The notes under the pieces were generated by a model. It was not told where the DNA came from and did no database searches. It saw nothing but the letters and a program-made list of their open reading frames with translations. Shown piece by piece: positions 53,100-62,327 of a stretch of DNA of 64,000 bases. The translations under genes and the position numbers were made by a program. This DNA is from Alphaproteobacteria bacterium (lineage in GTDB: Bacteria > Pseudomonadota > Alphaproteobacteria > Micavibrionales > Micavibrionaceae), in NCBI GenBank assembly GCA_020445145.1, contig JAGRHC010000001.1:62001-126000 (forward strand), in the 5' to 3' direction. Each line of letters opens with the position of its first letter. Position 1 is the stretch's first letter.

Positions 53100-54086
53100 C
53101 TACCTTCGACCTTTTACTCTGACATGGTCGCCTTCTTCTGTTCCTGTTACTTCAGCGCCGCTATTTTCCTGAATTAGCTTTGCAGCAAAAGCCTGCGGAA
53201 CAATTGCTTCCCACTCGATTTTCCCACCATTTACATCATAGCGCACCAGATAGCCGTTTACCCTTGCCAGATCATCCATGAGCTGCTGCACGCGCACCAT
53301 GTGGCGGATCGTGTCACTTTGCATGATATTTGCGGCATTGCGCATCAGGTCCAGAGCGGCCTGATCAGTTTGCGCCTTAACATCTGTCAGGTTACGATCG
53401 ATGTAACCGATTGAGTAAAGGTTGTATGATAGGACACCGGCAATAATAAGGTTGCCAATCAGGCCTGCAATAATCAGCATTCTTGCCGTTGCTCTTGCCA
53501 TTTTTTCTGTTTTCAGGCCGCGATTGCGCCATGAAACCATGTCGGCAACTTCAGGATTAATGGTGACAAAGTTACTATCCATGCTTTGCACGCGCGGGAG
53601 GATTGTTCTGGATGCGCCGAGGAAAACCTGCATGCGCCCGGTTTCAGGATCCCATCGCAGGGCACAGGCGGTCCCGTCCTGCTCATAGAGATAAACTGTT
53701 TCCATGTCCCAGAATTCACTTCCTCCGGGGAGAGCTGCGGCGAGCGGGCACCATGTATCAGGACTGGATGCGAGGGATTGCGAAGGACAAGCAAGATACC
53801 AGACCTTGCCTTTTTCGACGGTATATACGAAGTGAACTTTTTCAGTTCCACACGCTTGTGCAGCAGCATTCCACACCGCTTCCTCTTCTGCGCCGGGAAC
53901 ATGAGGGAGCGAGCCACCAATCAGGTCCTGCGGAAGAAAAGGCTTCAAGTCGGCTTTGAAATCCTTGCCTTCTCCGGCTAAGAAGTCCGCCACACCGGGG
54001 CGCAGAGGGCGACGAACGCGCCCTGCTTCTTTATTTTCAGTTTCGGACTGGCTCCCTGGTCCGTTGCCGGTTTTTATAAAAGACAA
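53100..54086 (-). CDS. PilO2-like bitopic pilus assembly protein (328 aa)
   Basis: Cytoplasmic domain of about 200 residues, one membrane helix at 203-224 (MLIIAGLIGNLIIAGVLSYN), then about 100 periplasmic residues. This topology is that of PilO2/PilL-type proteins in type IVb pilus operons, where a PilM-like cytoplasmic part is fused to a membrane anchor. It starts directly after the GspF-like gene with no gap. Function is inferred from topology and position. Downstream is a 127-bp AT-rich gap with no gene. Confidence 0.58.
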   Translation of the reverse strand: MSFIKTGNGPGSQSETENKEAGRVRRPLRPGVADFLAGEGKDFKADLKPFLPQDLIGGSLPHVPGAEEEAVWNAAAQACGTEKVHFVYTVEKGKVWYLACPSQSLASSPDTWCPLAAALPGGSEFWDMETVYLYEQDGTACALRWDPETGRMQVFLGASRTILPRVQSMDSNFVTINPEVADMVSWRNRGLKTEKMARATARMLIIAGLIGNLIIAGVLSYNLYSIGYIDRNLTDVKAQTDQAALDLMRNAANIMQSDTIRHMVRVQQLMDDLARVNGYLVRYDVNGGKIEWEAIVPQAFAAKLIQENSGAEVTGTEEGDHVRVKGRR

Positions 54087-55301
54087 TCAGGTTACTCCAT
54101 TCATAAGGCCGCCCATCATGGAATCCATGCTCATATTCATCACTGTCAATGCGAAGATAGCACTACCGAAGGCTATCACAAGAAACACCCCTGTCAGGGC
54201 GAAAGCGATCCAGACAATCAGTTTGTGTTTGGTTTTCGCCGCCGCAGAACGCATTTCGGCAATTGACTCCATTACTGTAGCAACTTGGGCGAGATCAGAC
54301 AAGCTAGCAAGTTCAAGGCGTTCACTGCGAGTCAATGGTGCGCGGTCGAGCGCTGAGCCCAATCCGACCCCCCTGCCCAGATCTGAGGATGATTCTGTCC
54401 AATAGGAAGCCACTTCCGGTGCCGAGGACGCTTCCGCTGACTGGATCAATGTATCGTTGATTGGAACGCGCCCATGAAGCATTCTTGCGGCGGCAGACAT
54501 AGAGTCGGCAAAGGCCAGATCTCGCAGATAGGCTCCGATCAATGGGATTTTGCGAACGACTTTCGCTGTTGGCCAGTCTTTTTTGCCGCGGTTTAGCCAG
54601 AAGGAGATCATACACCATCCCATGAAAATTCCGCTTCCTACGGATGTCCAGATCAAGACATCCCATACCAGTTCGAGGCGGCTGACGACCAGATCGAAAT
54701 GCTCGCCGTCATCTTCAGGCCGGTTGTCTCGGAACCAGCCCAGAACCATATCTTTACCGGACCAAAGCGAGGTAACAATGGAGAACACGTCGAAACCCAG
54801 CCAGGACATTGTTCCCATGATTGCGCGCGTGTTTTTGCGTTTTTGGGTAATGGACTGTATGGCGTGCGGTATCCCCTCTGCCAAACGGTTGGCGCGCTCA
54901 GAGCCGGCAAGGATGGCAATGGTGCCGTGGTCGAAAATGTTTAGGGATTTCAGGGCGTCGATAACGCCGAGGCCGCGGGAGAGGGCTTCCCTTGCGGGGG
55001 CCAGAATATTCTGACGGCGCGGGTTGGTTTCAGCCTGAATAATTTTCCAAAGTGCTACGCCGGGGGATGTTGAGGTGGAGCGGAACTGAATCCCGCGCAG
55101 TAGCTGAACCTGCCACCATGTCGAGCGGGCGAGAACACGCTCCAGAGTCGAGCGTTTGTGGGCGCGTATATGTAGCACAAAACCGCCTTTTTTGCTGATG
55201 GCGTCGCGCACGTCTTCCATTGAAGGCAAATAGAAAGACTCGGTAACCTTCTTCGGTCCTGAAGTCGTTTCATAGGCGATGTCTGCAATCCATTGCTGCA
55301 T
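54087..55301 (-). CDS. Type II secretion system F / PilC-like inner-membrane platform protein
   Basis: A 404-aa platform protein for pilus assembly. It has the two-fold GspF arrangement: first copy around residues 75-170, second around 265-380 (KIPLIGAYLRDLAFADSMSA and LSDLAQVATVMESIAEM), with membrane helices near 155-185, 212-235 and 365-395. The sequence is divergent but the KIPLIG and helix order fit the family. It should interact with the ATPase encoded upstream. Confidence 0.8.
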   Translation of the reverse strand: MQQWIADIAYETTSGPKKVTESFYLPSMEDVRDAISKKGGFVLHIRAHKRSTLERVLARSTWWQVQLLRGIQFRSTSTSPGVALWKIIQAETNPRRQNILAPAREALSRGLGVIDALKSLNIFDHGTIAILAGSERANRLAEGIPHAIQSITQKRKNTRAIMGTMSWLGFDVFSIVTSLWSGKDMVLGWFRDNRPEDDGEHFDLVVSRLELVWDVLIWTSVGSGIFMGWCMISFWLNRGKKDWPTAKVVRKIPLIGAYLRDLAFADSMSAAARMLHGRVPINDTLIQSAEASSAPEVASYWTESSSDLGRGVGLGSALDRAPLTRSERLELASLSDLAQVATVMESIAEMRSAAAKTKHKLIVWIAFALTGVFLVIAFGSAIFALTVMNMSMDSMMGGLMNGVT

Positions 55302-55403
55302 TCAGTTTTCCGCATTTATCCCAGAGGCTTTACGCACGTAACATTCTTATTATACCGGAAAATACTATCTTTGGGTTAATTGGTTATGGAATATATGTGC
55401 GTA

Positions 55404-55433
55404 TTGACATGTGTAGCGCATATAATGTATGCT
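55404..55433 (+). promoter_or_regulatory. Putative promoter for a plus-strand ORF inside the pilus operon
   Basis: TTGACA (55404-55409) is a consensus -35, with TATGCT (55428-55433) at 18-bp spacing. A TATAAT lies closer at 55421 but at 11-bp spacing, too short. Confidence 0.4.
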
Positions 55434-55464
55434 TCCTTTATTTTACATAGAATACTTAGAAAGA

Positions 55465-55917
55465 ATGATGTCGGACTTTTTAAAAAAACAGAAGCAATAC
55501 CCTAATAGAGAAACCGGATATATTGCGGTACATCCGGAAGATGCGATGGCAACGGCTTATCGTCTAATGGGACACTTCATGTCATTTCCGGGACAAACTC
55601 CCCAATGTAATACTATCCATTACCGCGTTGAAGATATTGATGGTAGAGAAGTTTGCTTATTGTGGAGTGGAAACTCTGGTTATAATTTTCAGGAAGCCGA
55701 GCTGCGGCAGGGGCCTGCCTATGCCATGTTCGGTTTTGCAAACATGTCAGATGATACTGAAAGACAAGATTTTCAACGTAAAGCACCAAGTGCTTTGATA
55801 GAAATGTATCGTGTGCGAGATGGCGCCATCGGTGCAGACGTATCAATTTTTTATAGGTCTTCCAGCTCCCCCCTAACTCCCGCGAGCAATCTCACTACTG
55901 AGTTTGCTTACCGTTAA
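55465..55917 (+). CDS. Unknown 150-aa protein inserted against the pilus operon
   Basis: Not recognised. Soluble, no signal or membrane segment; beginning MMSDFLKKQKQYPNRETGYI, with a beta-rich core (CNTIHYRVEDIDGREVCLL). The gene is AT-rich relative to its neighbours, runs opposite to the flanking pilus genes, and has its own promoter. It splits the ATPase gene from the GspF-like gene. ATG 55468 or 55432 are alternative starts. Confidence 0.6.
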   Translation: MMSDFLKKQKQYPNRETGYIAVHPEDAMATAYRLMGHFMSFPGQTPQCNTIHYRVEDIDGREVCLLWSGNSGYNFQEAELRQGPAYAMFGFANMSDDTERQDFQRKAPSALIEMYRVRDGAIGADVSIFYRSSSSPLTPASNLTTEFAYR

Positions 55918-55928
55918 AAAAGCAGGCG

Positions 55929-57695
55929 TTACTCCTCCAGATACATCAATGCCGATTTGGGATCGAGAAGGCCACTGAGCACCAGATCGACAAGACCTTC
56001 ACGCCGTGTATGAACGATAACGCCATCCTCATGGATGATGTTGTTTACGTTTTCCAAAAGCGCTTCGTAAATTGCGTTGCGCTGCGCGGGGCCGAGTGTA
56101 ATCAAGAGCGCATCCAAAAGGAGAGTCCGACCTGAAACCCCTGTGCGGCTGCAGAGATCGCAACCGTTTGAATTGTGACGGCGGACGCCAACGCCCGGCT
56201 CGACGCCGAGCAAGTTCATATCTTCTTCACTGAGTACATCTTCGACGACGGCTTTGTGTGAACATCCCTGACAGAGCGTTCGAACGAGGCGCTGGTTGAG
56301 GATGGCGCCAACCTGCTGCGCGAGGGTAAAGGTGGACGAGCGCTCGCGTTCGGCGGGCATCAGGGAGCGCAGGCGCTCAAAGGTCTGTAAAGCGGAGTCT
56401 GCGTGGACGGTGGAAATCACGGTGTGACCAGATTCTGCAGCACGGAGCGCGGTCTCAACGGTATAGGAGTCGCGCATCTCGCCGATGACGATGTAGTCAG
56501 GATCGTGACGCATGGCAGCGCGGATCAGGTCGCCAAACTCGCCGCCGGGCATCCCTGGGCGGACCTGCCATTGGGTTGCGTAGCGGAGTTCGTATTCGAT
56601 CGGGTCTTCAATAGTCAGGACGTGTTTGCGGCGACGGTCGATCTGCTGCACGCAGGCGTAAAGCGTTGTGGTTTTACCGGAGCCGGTCGGGCCGGACAGC
56701 AGGATCAGCCCCCCTCCCCCCTTGATTTCCGGGGATAGGAGTTTTGATAGATAATCGGCAACGTCGGCGTGACGGCGGAAGAGCTCATCGAAGCCTTTAA
56801 GGGATGCCCGGTCGAGAAGACGCAAGGTCAGCTTTTCGCCGTCCTGCGCCTGAGGACCGGCGGCGACCCGGACGTCGATGGCCCGGCCTTGCCAAGTGAA
56901 GCTGAAACGGCCATCTTTTGGTGTTGTTCTATCCCCGAAGTTGAGGCCGGCCTCCCGTTTGATGAGCGTTGTCAGGCGGGCCATGGATTCTGGTGGCAGC
57001 AGGTGCATTGGCATCAAGTCGCCGTCGATACGGTACTGGATCCAGTTCGGAGATTCCGGGTTATTGTCTTGCAAAAGGTGGACGTCGGATGCCCGCATTT
57101 GTAGGGCTTCTGCCATCATGTCACGCTGAAACTGGTTCAGCAGGAGGCCGTTATCTGTATCCATCAGCCATTCTGCCAATGTTTTTTCGCAACGGTCTGC
57201 CGAGAGGTCATGGACGGCGCGCAGCGTATCAAGGAGTTCCTTGCGGTCCCAGACTTCGATTTCTATGCGGTCCACGTGGAAGCCGCTTCGGGTTGCCGTG
57301 GACAGGAGGGCCTTGAGCTGACGTTCGTTCAGTTCGTGTAGCGGCGCAATTTTGAGAACAGCGTCTTTTAACCCAATCAAATGAACCCGCAAAGGCAACC
57401 ATGATTGTACGGGGAGAACGGCGCGGAGCTGGTCTCCGGTCGCGCGGTCTTTAATGCCTTCGTCTTCTGTGTCAGACGGGACGGAAGCGCCGGCCATATC
57501 AAGGAGTTGTTCTGTCGAGCGCGCAATTCCTTGCTCGAGGAGCATGGCGCGTTCTTTTTGGACCATATCGAGGTAACGCTCACGGCCTTCGCTGGCCCGG
57601 AGTTTCCGTAAAGCCTGAAGGCGCTCGTTTGCGGACTTTTGTGCCGCTGCGCGTTCTTCCGTTTGATCTCCGGGCGTTTTAAGGTCGTCCGTCAT
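55929..57695 (-). CDS. GspE/PilB-type secretion ATPase
   Basis: Hexameric ATPase that powers pilus assembly. Walker A GPTGSGKTTTLYA near residue 335, the Asp box IEDPIEYEL, Walker B YIVIGEMRD, and the His box HTVISTVHADSA are all visible. The zinc-binding Cys pairs LCQGC and CDLCSRTG near the C-terminus are typical of assembly ATPases rather than PilT retraction motors. 588 aa, with an N-terminal domain of about 190 residues. Starts 22 bases after the 540-aa gene, in one operon. Confidence 0.93.
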   Translation of the reverse strand: MTDDLKTPGDQTEERAAAQKSANERLQALRKLRASEGRERYLDMVQKERAMLLEQGIARSTEQLLDMAGASVPSDTEDEGIKDRATGDQLRAVLPVQSWLPLRVHLIGLKDAVLKIAPLHELNERQLKALLSTATRSGFHVDRIEIEVWDRKELLDTLRAVHDLSADRCEKTLAEWLMDTDNGLLLNQFQRDMMAEALQMRASDVHLLQDNNPESPNWIQYRIDGDLMPMHLLPPESMARLTTLIKREAGLNFGDRTTPKDGRFSFTWQGRAIDVRVAAGPQAQDGEKLTLRLLDRASLKGFDELFRRHADVADYLSKLLSPEIKGGGGLILLSGPTGSGKTTTLYACVQQIDRRRKHVLTIEDPIEYELRYATQWQVRPGMPGGEFGDLIRAAMRHDPDYIVIGEMRDSYTVETALRAAESGHTVISTVHADSALQTFERLRSLMPAERERSSTFTLAQQVGAILNQRLVRTLCQGCSHKAVVEDVLSEEDMNLLGVEPGVGVRRHNSNGCDLCSRTGVSGRTLLLDALLITLGPAQRNAIYEALLENVNNIIHEDGVIVHTRREGLVDLVLSGLLDPKSALMYLEE

Positions 57696-57717
57696 GCCTT
57701 TGCCTGTTGTCTCTATA

Positions 57718-59340
57718 TTATTGTGAGCTCGCCGTTGTCACCGAACTGCTGGAAGACGAACTGCTACTTCCTGATTGTCCTGAAACACGGTTAACAGATG
57801 ATAAAGATCTGTCGAAAAGCAGCAAAATTCTGTCCTTACCATGTATGAACTGTATGCCGTTTGTTTGAATTTCTACTTCCCATTCCACGCCACCGAGGAC
57901 AATTTTCTCTCGGTTATAGATGAGACGGCTTCCGCCGGGGCCATTTACGATAGCACGATCGCGAGCAAATGATGTGATTTTAAAACCATCAAGGGCGCTT
58001 GATGCATTGATGGTTGGCGCTGACGGCACTGATGCGCTTTTTGGTTGTGTTTTACTCTCTCCGGGGACGCCATCGGCGCCGATTACTTTGGTTGGCGCTT
58101 CTTCTTGAGGCTCACTTTCAATTTCATCATTATATGTCGAGCTAAGAACGATTGCCTTTTGGTCCTGACTTACAACGCCAGTCGATTCACCGCGGATAGG
58201 AAGGACCAGAACGCCGCGTGCCCCATCATGCAGGATTTGCACATCGTCAATCAGAGAGCCAATACGTGTTGGTGACCATGAAATAGTCAAGGGGCAAGCC
58301 TCGATCGGGTCCAAAGAGAGCCCTTCCGAGCACCCGCTAGAACTAATGCTCAGACCGTTATCGGAGCCGGATAGTTTGATCCCTTTTATTGCCAGAGGGG
58401 AATCACCGGTATTAACCAGCGAAACGGTGATGGTTGATGCTGTCTCGACGGAGTCACCGAAATCAACTTCGGTTTGGGATGAGACGAGGAGGCCTCGCCC
58501 AGGAACGGCCTCCGGAAACACGTCTGCTTGCTCAACAGTGTCCGGCGTGTACTCACCCAGAAGATTGACGCTAGAGAGTGCGGTTGATCCTGTGTGGCGA
58601 ACAACGAGAACGCCCGTTGATGGGCCTTTTTGTTTCGGGGCCCATGTGACGGTTGCGATACAGGCTTGCCCAGCGACGAGAGATTCACAATCGCTATCGA
58701 CTGTAAAGCCGGATTGGCTGCTGGAAGTGATTGCCACGTTTTTTACATCGATCGGACTTGATGTGATGTTACGCACAATGACGGATTGCACCATGGTCTG
58801 ACTGACATCGAGACTACCGAAATCGAGTTCGTCCGGGATCATTTCCAGGTCGCTGGAAAGCTTATCGGTTGAATTCCCGGAGGCGGCAACCGTGCCCGAG
58901 ATTGTTGCCGTAGCGAGACGGGAGCGACCACTATGCAGCATCAGAAGTTCGATACGCCATGCCCCGGCCTGCAAACCCTTCACGGAAACGGCGACGGCGC
59001 ATTCTGCTGCGGAAGGAAGGGCCGCCCCGATGCATTGATTCAAGGAGACTTCGGCTGTAACGTTCGAGGATGGATAGAGGTTGATCTTGCCCGTCTCAAC
59101 CGGCTGCCCGCCGTCGTTGCGGAAACGGATGACGACCTGCGCGGAAGACCCTACAGGAATCTCCCCTCCATCCACCTGCAACTCGACAGGCGCGAGGCCG
59201 GCAGCCGATCCGCCAGAAACATGCGTACCCGGAGCATCCAACCCCGGATATTGCGCATAGGACACGACCGGAAGCACCGCCAAAACAAAGGCGATCAAGG
59301 CAATCCCAATTATTTTTCCTGCTTTATGCGAATGCATCAT
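57718..59340 (-). CDS. Exported Ig-like repeat protein with PilP/GspC-like end
   Basis: A 540-aa periplasmic protein: signal peptide IIGIALIAFVLAVLPVVSYA, then three Ig-like choice-of-anchor-D/ASH-type repeats (examples LDFGSLDVSQTMVQSVIVRN and VDFGDSVETASTITVSLVNT), and a C-terminal module around VNGPGGSRLIYNREKIVLGG resembling the PilP/GspC secretin-contact domain. It ends with a poly-Ser tract of nine. Encoded between the secretin and the ATPase, it probably bridges outer- and inner-membrane parts. The Ig repeat call is firm; the PilP-like end is tentative. Confidence 0.72.
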   Translation of the reverse strand: MMHSHKAGKIIGIALIAFVLAVLPVVSYAQYPGLDAPGTHVSGGSAAGLAPVELQVDGGEIPVGSSAQVVIRFRNDGGQPVETGKINLYPSSNVTAEVSLNQCIGAALPSAAECAVAVSVKGLQAGAWRIELLMLHSGRSRLATATISGTVAASGNSTDKLSSDLEMIPDELDFGSLDVSQTMVQSVIVRNITSSPIDVKNVAITSSSQSGFTVDSDCESLVAGQACIATVTWAPKQKGPSTGVLVVRHTGSTALSSVNLLGEYTPDTVEQADVFPEAVPGRGLLVSSQTEVDFGDSVETASTITVSLVNTGDSPLAIKGIKLSGSDNGLSISSSGCSEGLSLDPIEACPLTISWSPTRIGSLIDDVQILHDGARGVLVLPIRGESTGVVSQDQKAIVLSSTYNDEIESEPQEEAPTKVIGADGVPGESKTQPKSASVPSAPTINASSALDGFKITSFARDRAIVNGPGGSRLIYNREKIVLGGVEWEVEIQTNGIQFIHGKDRILLLFDRSLSSVNRVSGQSGSSSSSSSSSVTTASSQ

Positions 59341-59554
59341 TGTGAATATTTACAGGCTTTAAAGCGCGGGGACCCCCGCAATATGAAAGATCGCATGCAG
59401 ACGCGAATCACCTCTACACACCCGACATATTAACACAAAAAATCGCAACTTCGAAAGGCGCTTCAAGCACAAAAACAATGAGTTCGCGCATTTAACCACA
59501 TGAAACTGTGGATATTTTATCTATGGCACACGTCATGCCACATGCGATGCGGAT
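59341..59554. other. Gene-free gap between secretin and Ig-like protein genes
   Basis: No gene is supported in this 214-base gap. It contains a GCGGGG/CCCCGC hairpin near 59366-59380 and a TGGCA/TGCCA inverted repeat near 59523-59540, either of which could be a partial terminator or regulatory hairpin. A one-mismatch DnaA-like word (TGTGGATAT) occurs near 59509. Confidence 0.4.
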
Positions 59555-61105
59555 TTAGATTTTATCTTCCAGCGCCACTGCCGGGAGCGGCGTTACGGGA
59601 AGAGGATCTGCCGGAAGCTCTTTGGTTTCGACGGGGAATACAGCAACCGGCTGAGGCTCATCAGACACTTCCTCTTTAAAATCTGCCGGGTCAGGGAGCT
59701 TTCCCGTTACTACCATTTCCGCATTCGACGGAATTTTCTCCCCGTCCATGGTGTAGACGATCACGCGCGGTTTGAGAAGGAACACGAGTTCTGTATTCGA
59801 GCTATCGATCGCCCTCGAAACAGAGAGCAACGGCTTGCTGAAACCAGGACCGGAGGAGTCGTACTGATCACTCTCACGCACAAGCCCCGCGATCAGCAGA
59901 GAGTCACCGGGGCGAATCCGGATCTGCGTCGAGAGCTCACGCTCGGTTGTCTGCGGAAGCTGGAGCGTGGTGCCATCTGCATCAAAATCCTGAAAACCGC
60001 GGAACTCATCGAGCTCGATCTTGATTGTGCCGTAGACCGTTGCGTTATCCCAGTTACTTGCAATCGTTAGCGTAAAGCCGGTATCCACCGAATCCGTGGT
60101 CGTTGATACTGTCGTCTCGCCATTATCAATCGTTCTGGAAAGCGAGGAAACATAGTTCACTGTATCCGCGGCGCGCAGTGTTGCGTCCGCGCCAGACAGA
60201 ACGGTTATCTGCGGCTGAGAAATTGTTTTCACAGCCCCAAACTGGGAAATGAATTGAAGCACGTCATCCGCCCCGAATGTTACGCCGCCGGTTGTCGGGA
60301 GACCGATACTGATCGGGTTAAAGTCGGCACCCGTTCCACCGGGGATACTGATACCGGTGTTAAACTTCCCAAAAGAACTGATCTTTTCCCAGTCAATCCC
60401 TGTCGAGTTCCCGGCCGTCAGAGAGACTTCCCAGATATAGACTTCAAAAACGATCAGAGCCGTGTTCGCCCGAACCCTCTGAAAATAGCGCTCAGCGAGA
60501 TCGGCCGTTCGCGAGGTGGCCTCATAAATGATCGTGCGCGTTGCGCTTTCGGTTATGGGCGTTGCGCCGGTGATTGCCGAAATCCCTTGCGCAAGATCGC
60601 CAAGAATATCGTTATCACCGCCAATTGGCGGGATCGTCACGGTGAAAGTTTGGGTTTCTTTTACAACGACGAGACCATCTTCATATGAACAGTAAAGATC
60701 GGCCAAGCCGCATATTCTTTCCACCACCTTACCAAGCGGACCGCGGAGATTGGCCACTGTGACTGTACGGCTGAACGCCTCCTCCGTCTCGAAGGCAAGA
60801 GAAACATCATAGTCAGCAAGAATGAGTTGCAGTGCACCCGCAAGCGTTTCCGAGCGCAGCTCAAAAGGCCCGACAATCTCATCAGGGAAACTTGTGCCTG
60901 CCGCTGCCTTCGGAACAAGGACATCACTCCCCAGAGGAAGATAGATGACACTGTCAGGGCGGTCATTTACAGCATTCTGGCGTTGAGCGGCCATCGTCGG
61001 GGACGGGATATGCAAATTCCGAGCCCCCGGCACATCCGCCGGTGCGCAAGATGCCAGTAAGCCAAACGCAGCGGCATACAGGACCAGTTGGAACAACACT
61101 CTCAT
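59555..61105 (-). CDS. Outer-membrane secretin lipoprotein (PilN/MshL/GspD type)
   Basis: Forms the outer-membrane channel of the pilus system. It starts with a lipoprotein signal (lipobox LLASC, Cys20), then a short STN-like domain (FELRSETLAGALQLILADYD), then the secretin core including FGAVKTISQPQITVLSGADA and, near the end, IRIRPGDSLLIAGLVRESDQ. The final 70 residues are an acidic, Pro-rich tail. 516 aa. Lipoprotein secretins are typical of type IVb pili (BfpB, PilN). Confidence 0.9.
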   Translation of the reverse strand: MRVLFQLVLYAAAFGLLASCAPADVPGARNLHIPSPTMAAQRQNAVNDRPDSVIYLPLGSDVLVPKAAAGTSFPDEIVGPFELRSETLAGALQLILADYDVSLAFETEEAFSRTVTVANLRGPLGKVVERICGLADLYCSYEDGLVVVKETQTFTVTIPPIGGDNDILGDLAQGISAITGATPITESATRTIIYEATSRTADLAERYFQRVRANTALIVFEVYIWEVSLTAGNSTGIDWEKISSFGKFNTGISIPGGTGADFNPISIGLPTTGGVTFGADDVLQFISQFGAVKTISQPQITVLSGADATLRAADTVNYVSSLSRTIDNGETTVSTTTDSVDTGFTLTIASNWDNATVYGTIKIELDEFRGFQDFDADGTTLQLPQTTERELSTQIRIRPGDSLLIAGLVRESDQYDSSGPGFSKPLLSVSRAIDSSNTELVFLLKPRVIVYTMDGEKIPSNAEMVVTGKLPDPADFKEEVSDEPQPVAVFPVETKELPADPLPVTPLPAVALEDKI

Positions 61106-61124
61106 CTTATTAATTTTGCTAATA

Positions 61125-61189
61125 TTACGGTCTTTGTGTTTCTAGGAAAAATCTTTAGTAATTATTACATGGATTTAACCAGACCGTAA
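61125..61189. promoter_or_regulatory. Spaced inverted repeat between response regulator and secretin
   Basis: TTACGGTCT (61125-61133) and AGACCGTAA (61181-61189) are perfect 9-bp inverted copies separated by 47 AT-rich bases, just before the secretin start. They could be paired operators looping the secretin promoter, or part of a terminator-like structure. Confidence 0.42.
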
Positions 61190-61197
61190 CATCACGC

Positions 61198-61581
61198 CTA
61201 GCGCTTTTCCACATTCAAAATGCGAAAAACACTTTTAATCAACCGATCTTTTTGCACCGGTTTTTTCAAGATTGTGCCGATTCCGCATTTTCCTGCTTCA
61301 TTTAGAAGGTCGGGGTGATCGTCCCCTGTGACAAGGATCACAGGTAAATTCATTCTCGCATCATGCATCATGCGCACGAATTCGAAGCCTCCGACAGGCT
61401 CCATTCGTACGTCCACAATTGCAAGGCTTACTTCTCCCACCTTTTCTTCCAGAATTCGGAGCGCCTCTTCACCGTCGCCCGATTCTATGGTTTCGTAGCC
61501 CTCCGCATTCAAAAAGCGGGCGAGCTGCATGCGAACAAAGTCGTTATCCTCGACCAGAAGTATTCTATCTTTGGTTTCCAT
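61198..61581 (-). CDS. Single-domain response regulator
   Basis: A CheY-like receiver of 127 aa with no output domain. The acidic pocket is at EDND (residues 11-14), phospho-Asp57 in LAIVDVRMEP, the Thr in ILVTGDDHP, and Lys106-107 in ILKKPVQK. It lies directly upstream of the secretin gene in the same direction, so it may control pilus activity by protein contact. The hybrid kinase at 48982 is a possible but unproven partner. Confidence 0.88.
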   Translation of the reverse strand: METKDRILLVEDNDFVRMQLARFLNAEGYETIESGDGEEALRILEEKVGEVSLAIVDVRMEPVGGFEFVRMMHDARMNLPVILVTGDDHPDLLNEAGKCGIGTILKKPVQKDRLIKSVFRILNVEKR

Positions 61582-61734
61582 GATGAGCCAATTTATCTTG
61601 TGCTTGATTGTTCTTAAAATTTTACGCTACGAGAATATTACATGCAAAATATAAAAAACGTCCTAAAATATCAGGGAATTTCGTTGTATTGTGGAATACA
61701 TACCTTGGTGTTTTCTCCTGCCCCTTGATTTTTT

Positions 61735-62250
61735 ATGATGAGCGCCCTGCCCTTTTTATGCCTGCTTCTCACACTACCGCTTCTGGCGGCGTTGACGGTT
61801 ATTGATTTGCGGGTGCGGTTGCTGCCGAATAATCTGGTTTTGCCTTTCGCGCTGCTCGCGCTTCCGTTTCACGGAATGACAAATTTTCTTTATACCCCCG
61901 CACTGGATATGGCTTTTGGCACCCTGGCAGGCGGCGGGATGCTTTATGCGGTGCGGATGGCGGCGAATCATTATTACAAGCGCGATACGCTCGGGCTTGG
62001 CGATGTAAAGCTGATGGGGGCTGCCGGGTTATGGCTGGGGCTGGAGGATACATTGCTGGCCGTAACGATCGGGGCCAGCGCGGGTGTGCTGCACGGGCTT
62101 GCTGTGGCTTTGCTGCACAAATCCAAGACGGGCGAGAGCATTTCACCGCATAATTTATCAATCCCTGCGGGACCTGCTTTTATTGTGGGAATCGTACTTG
62201 TTGGCCTCATGAAGTTTCAGACTTTGTTTGTGTTTTTTCCGCTGTGGTGA
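61735..62250 (+). CDS. A24-type prepilin peptidase (short form)
   Basis: Inner-membrane aspartyl protease that processes prepilins. The two catalytic Asp are Asp24 in LTVIDLRVRLLPN and Asp90 in the GxGD motif GLGDVKLMGAAG. It is 171 aa with about five or six membrane helices and lacks the N-terminal methyltransferase domain of PilD, as in PilU/TadV/CpaA-type enzymes. Divergent from the response regulator and secretin across 150 bp, so it belongs to the same locus. Confidence 0.88.
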   Translation: MMSALPFLCLLLTLPLLAALTVIDLRVRLLPNNLVLPFALLALPFHGMTNFLYTPALDMAFGTLAGGGMLYAVRMAANHYYKRDTLGLGDVKLMGAAGLWLGLEDTLLAVTIGASAGVLHGLAVALLHKSKTGESISPHNLSIPAGPAFIVGIVLVGLMKFQTLFVFFPLW

Positions 62251-62327
62251 CATCACAATAAAAACTCGGGGGCGGCTTCCAAATTCCGCTGGACAATGCG
62301 GCGCGGGAGTGTTTTTGATATCTCATT

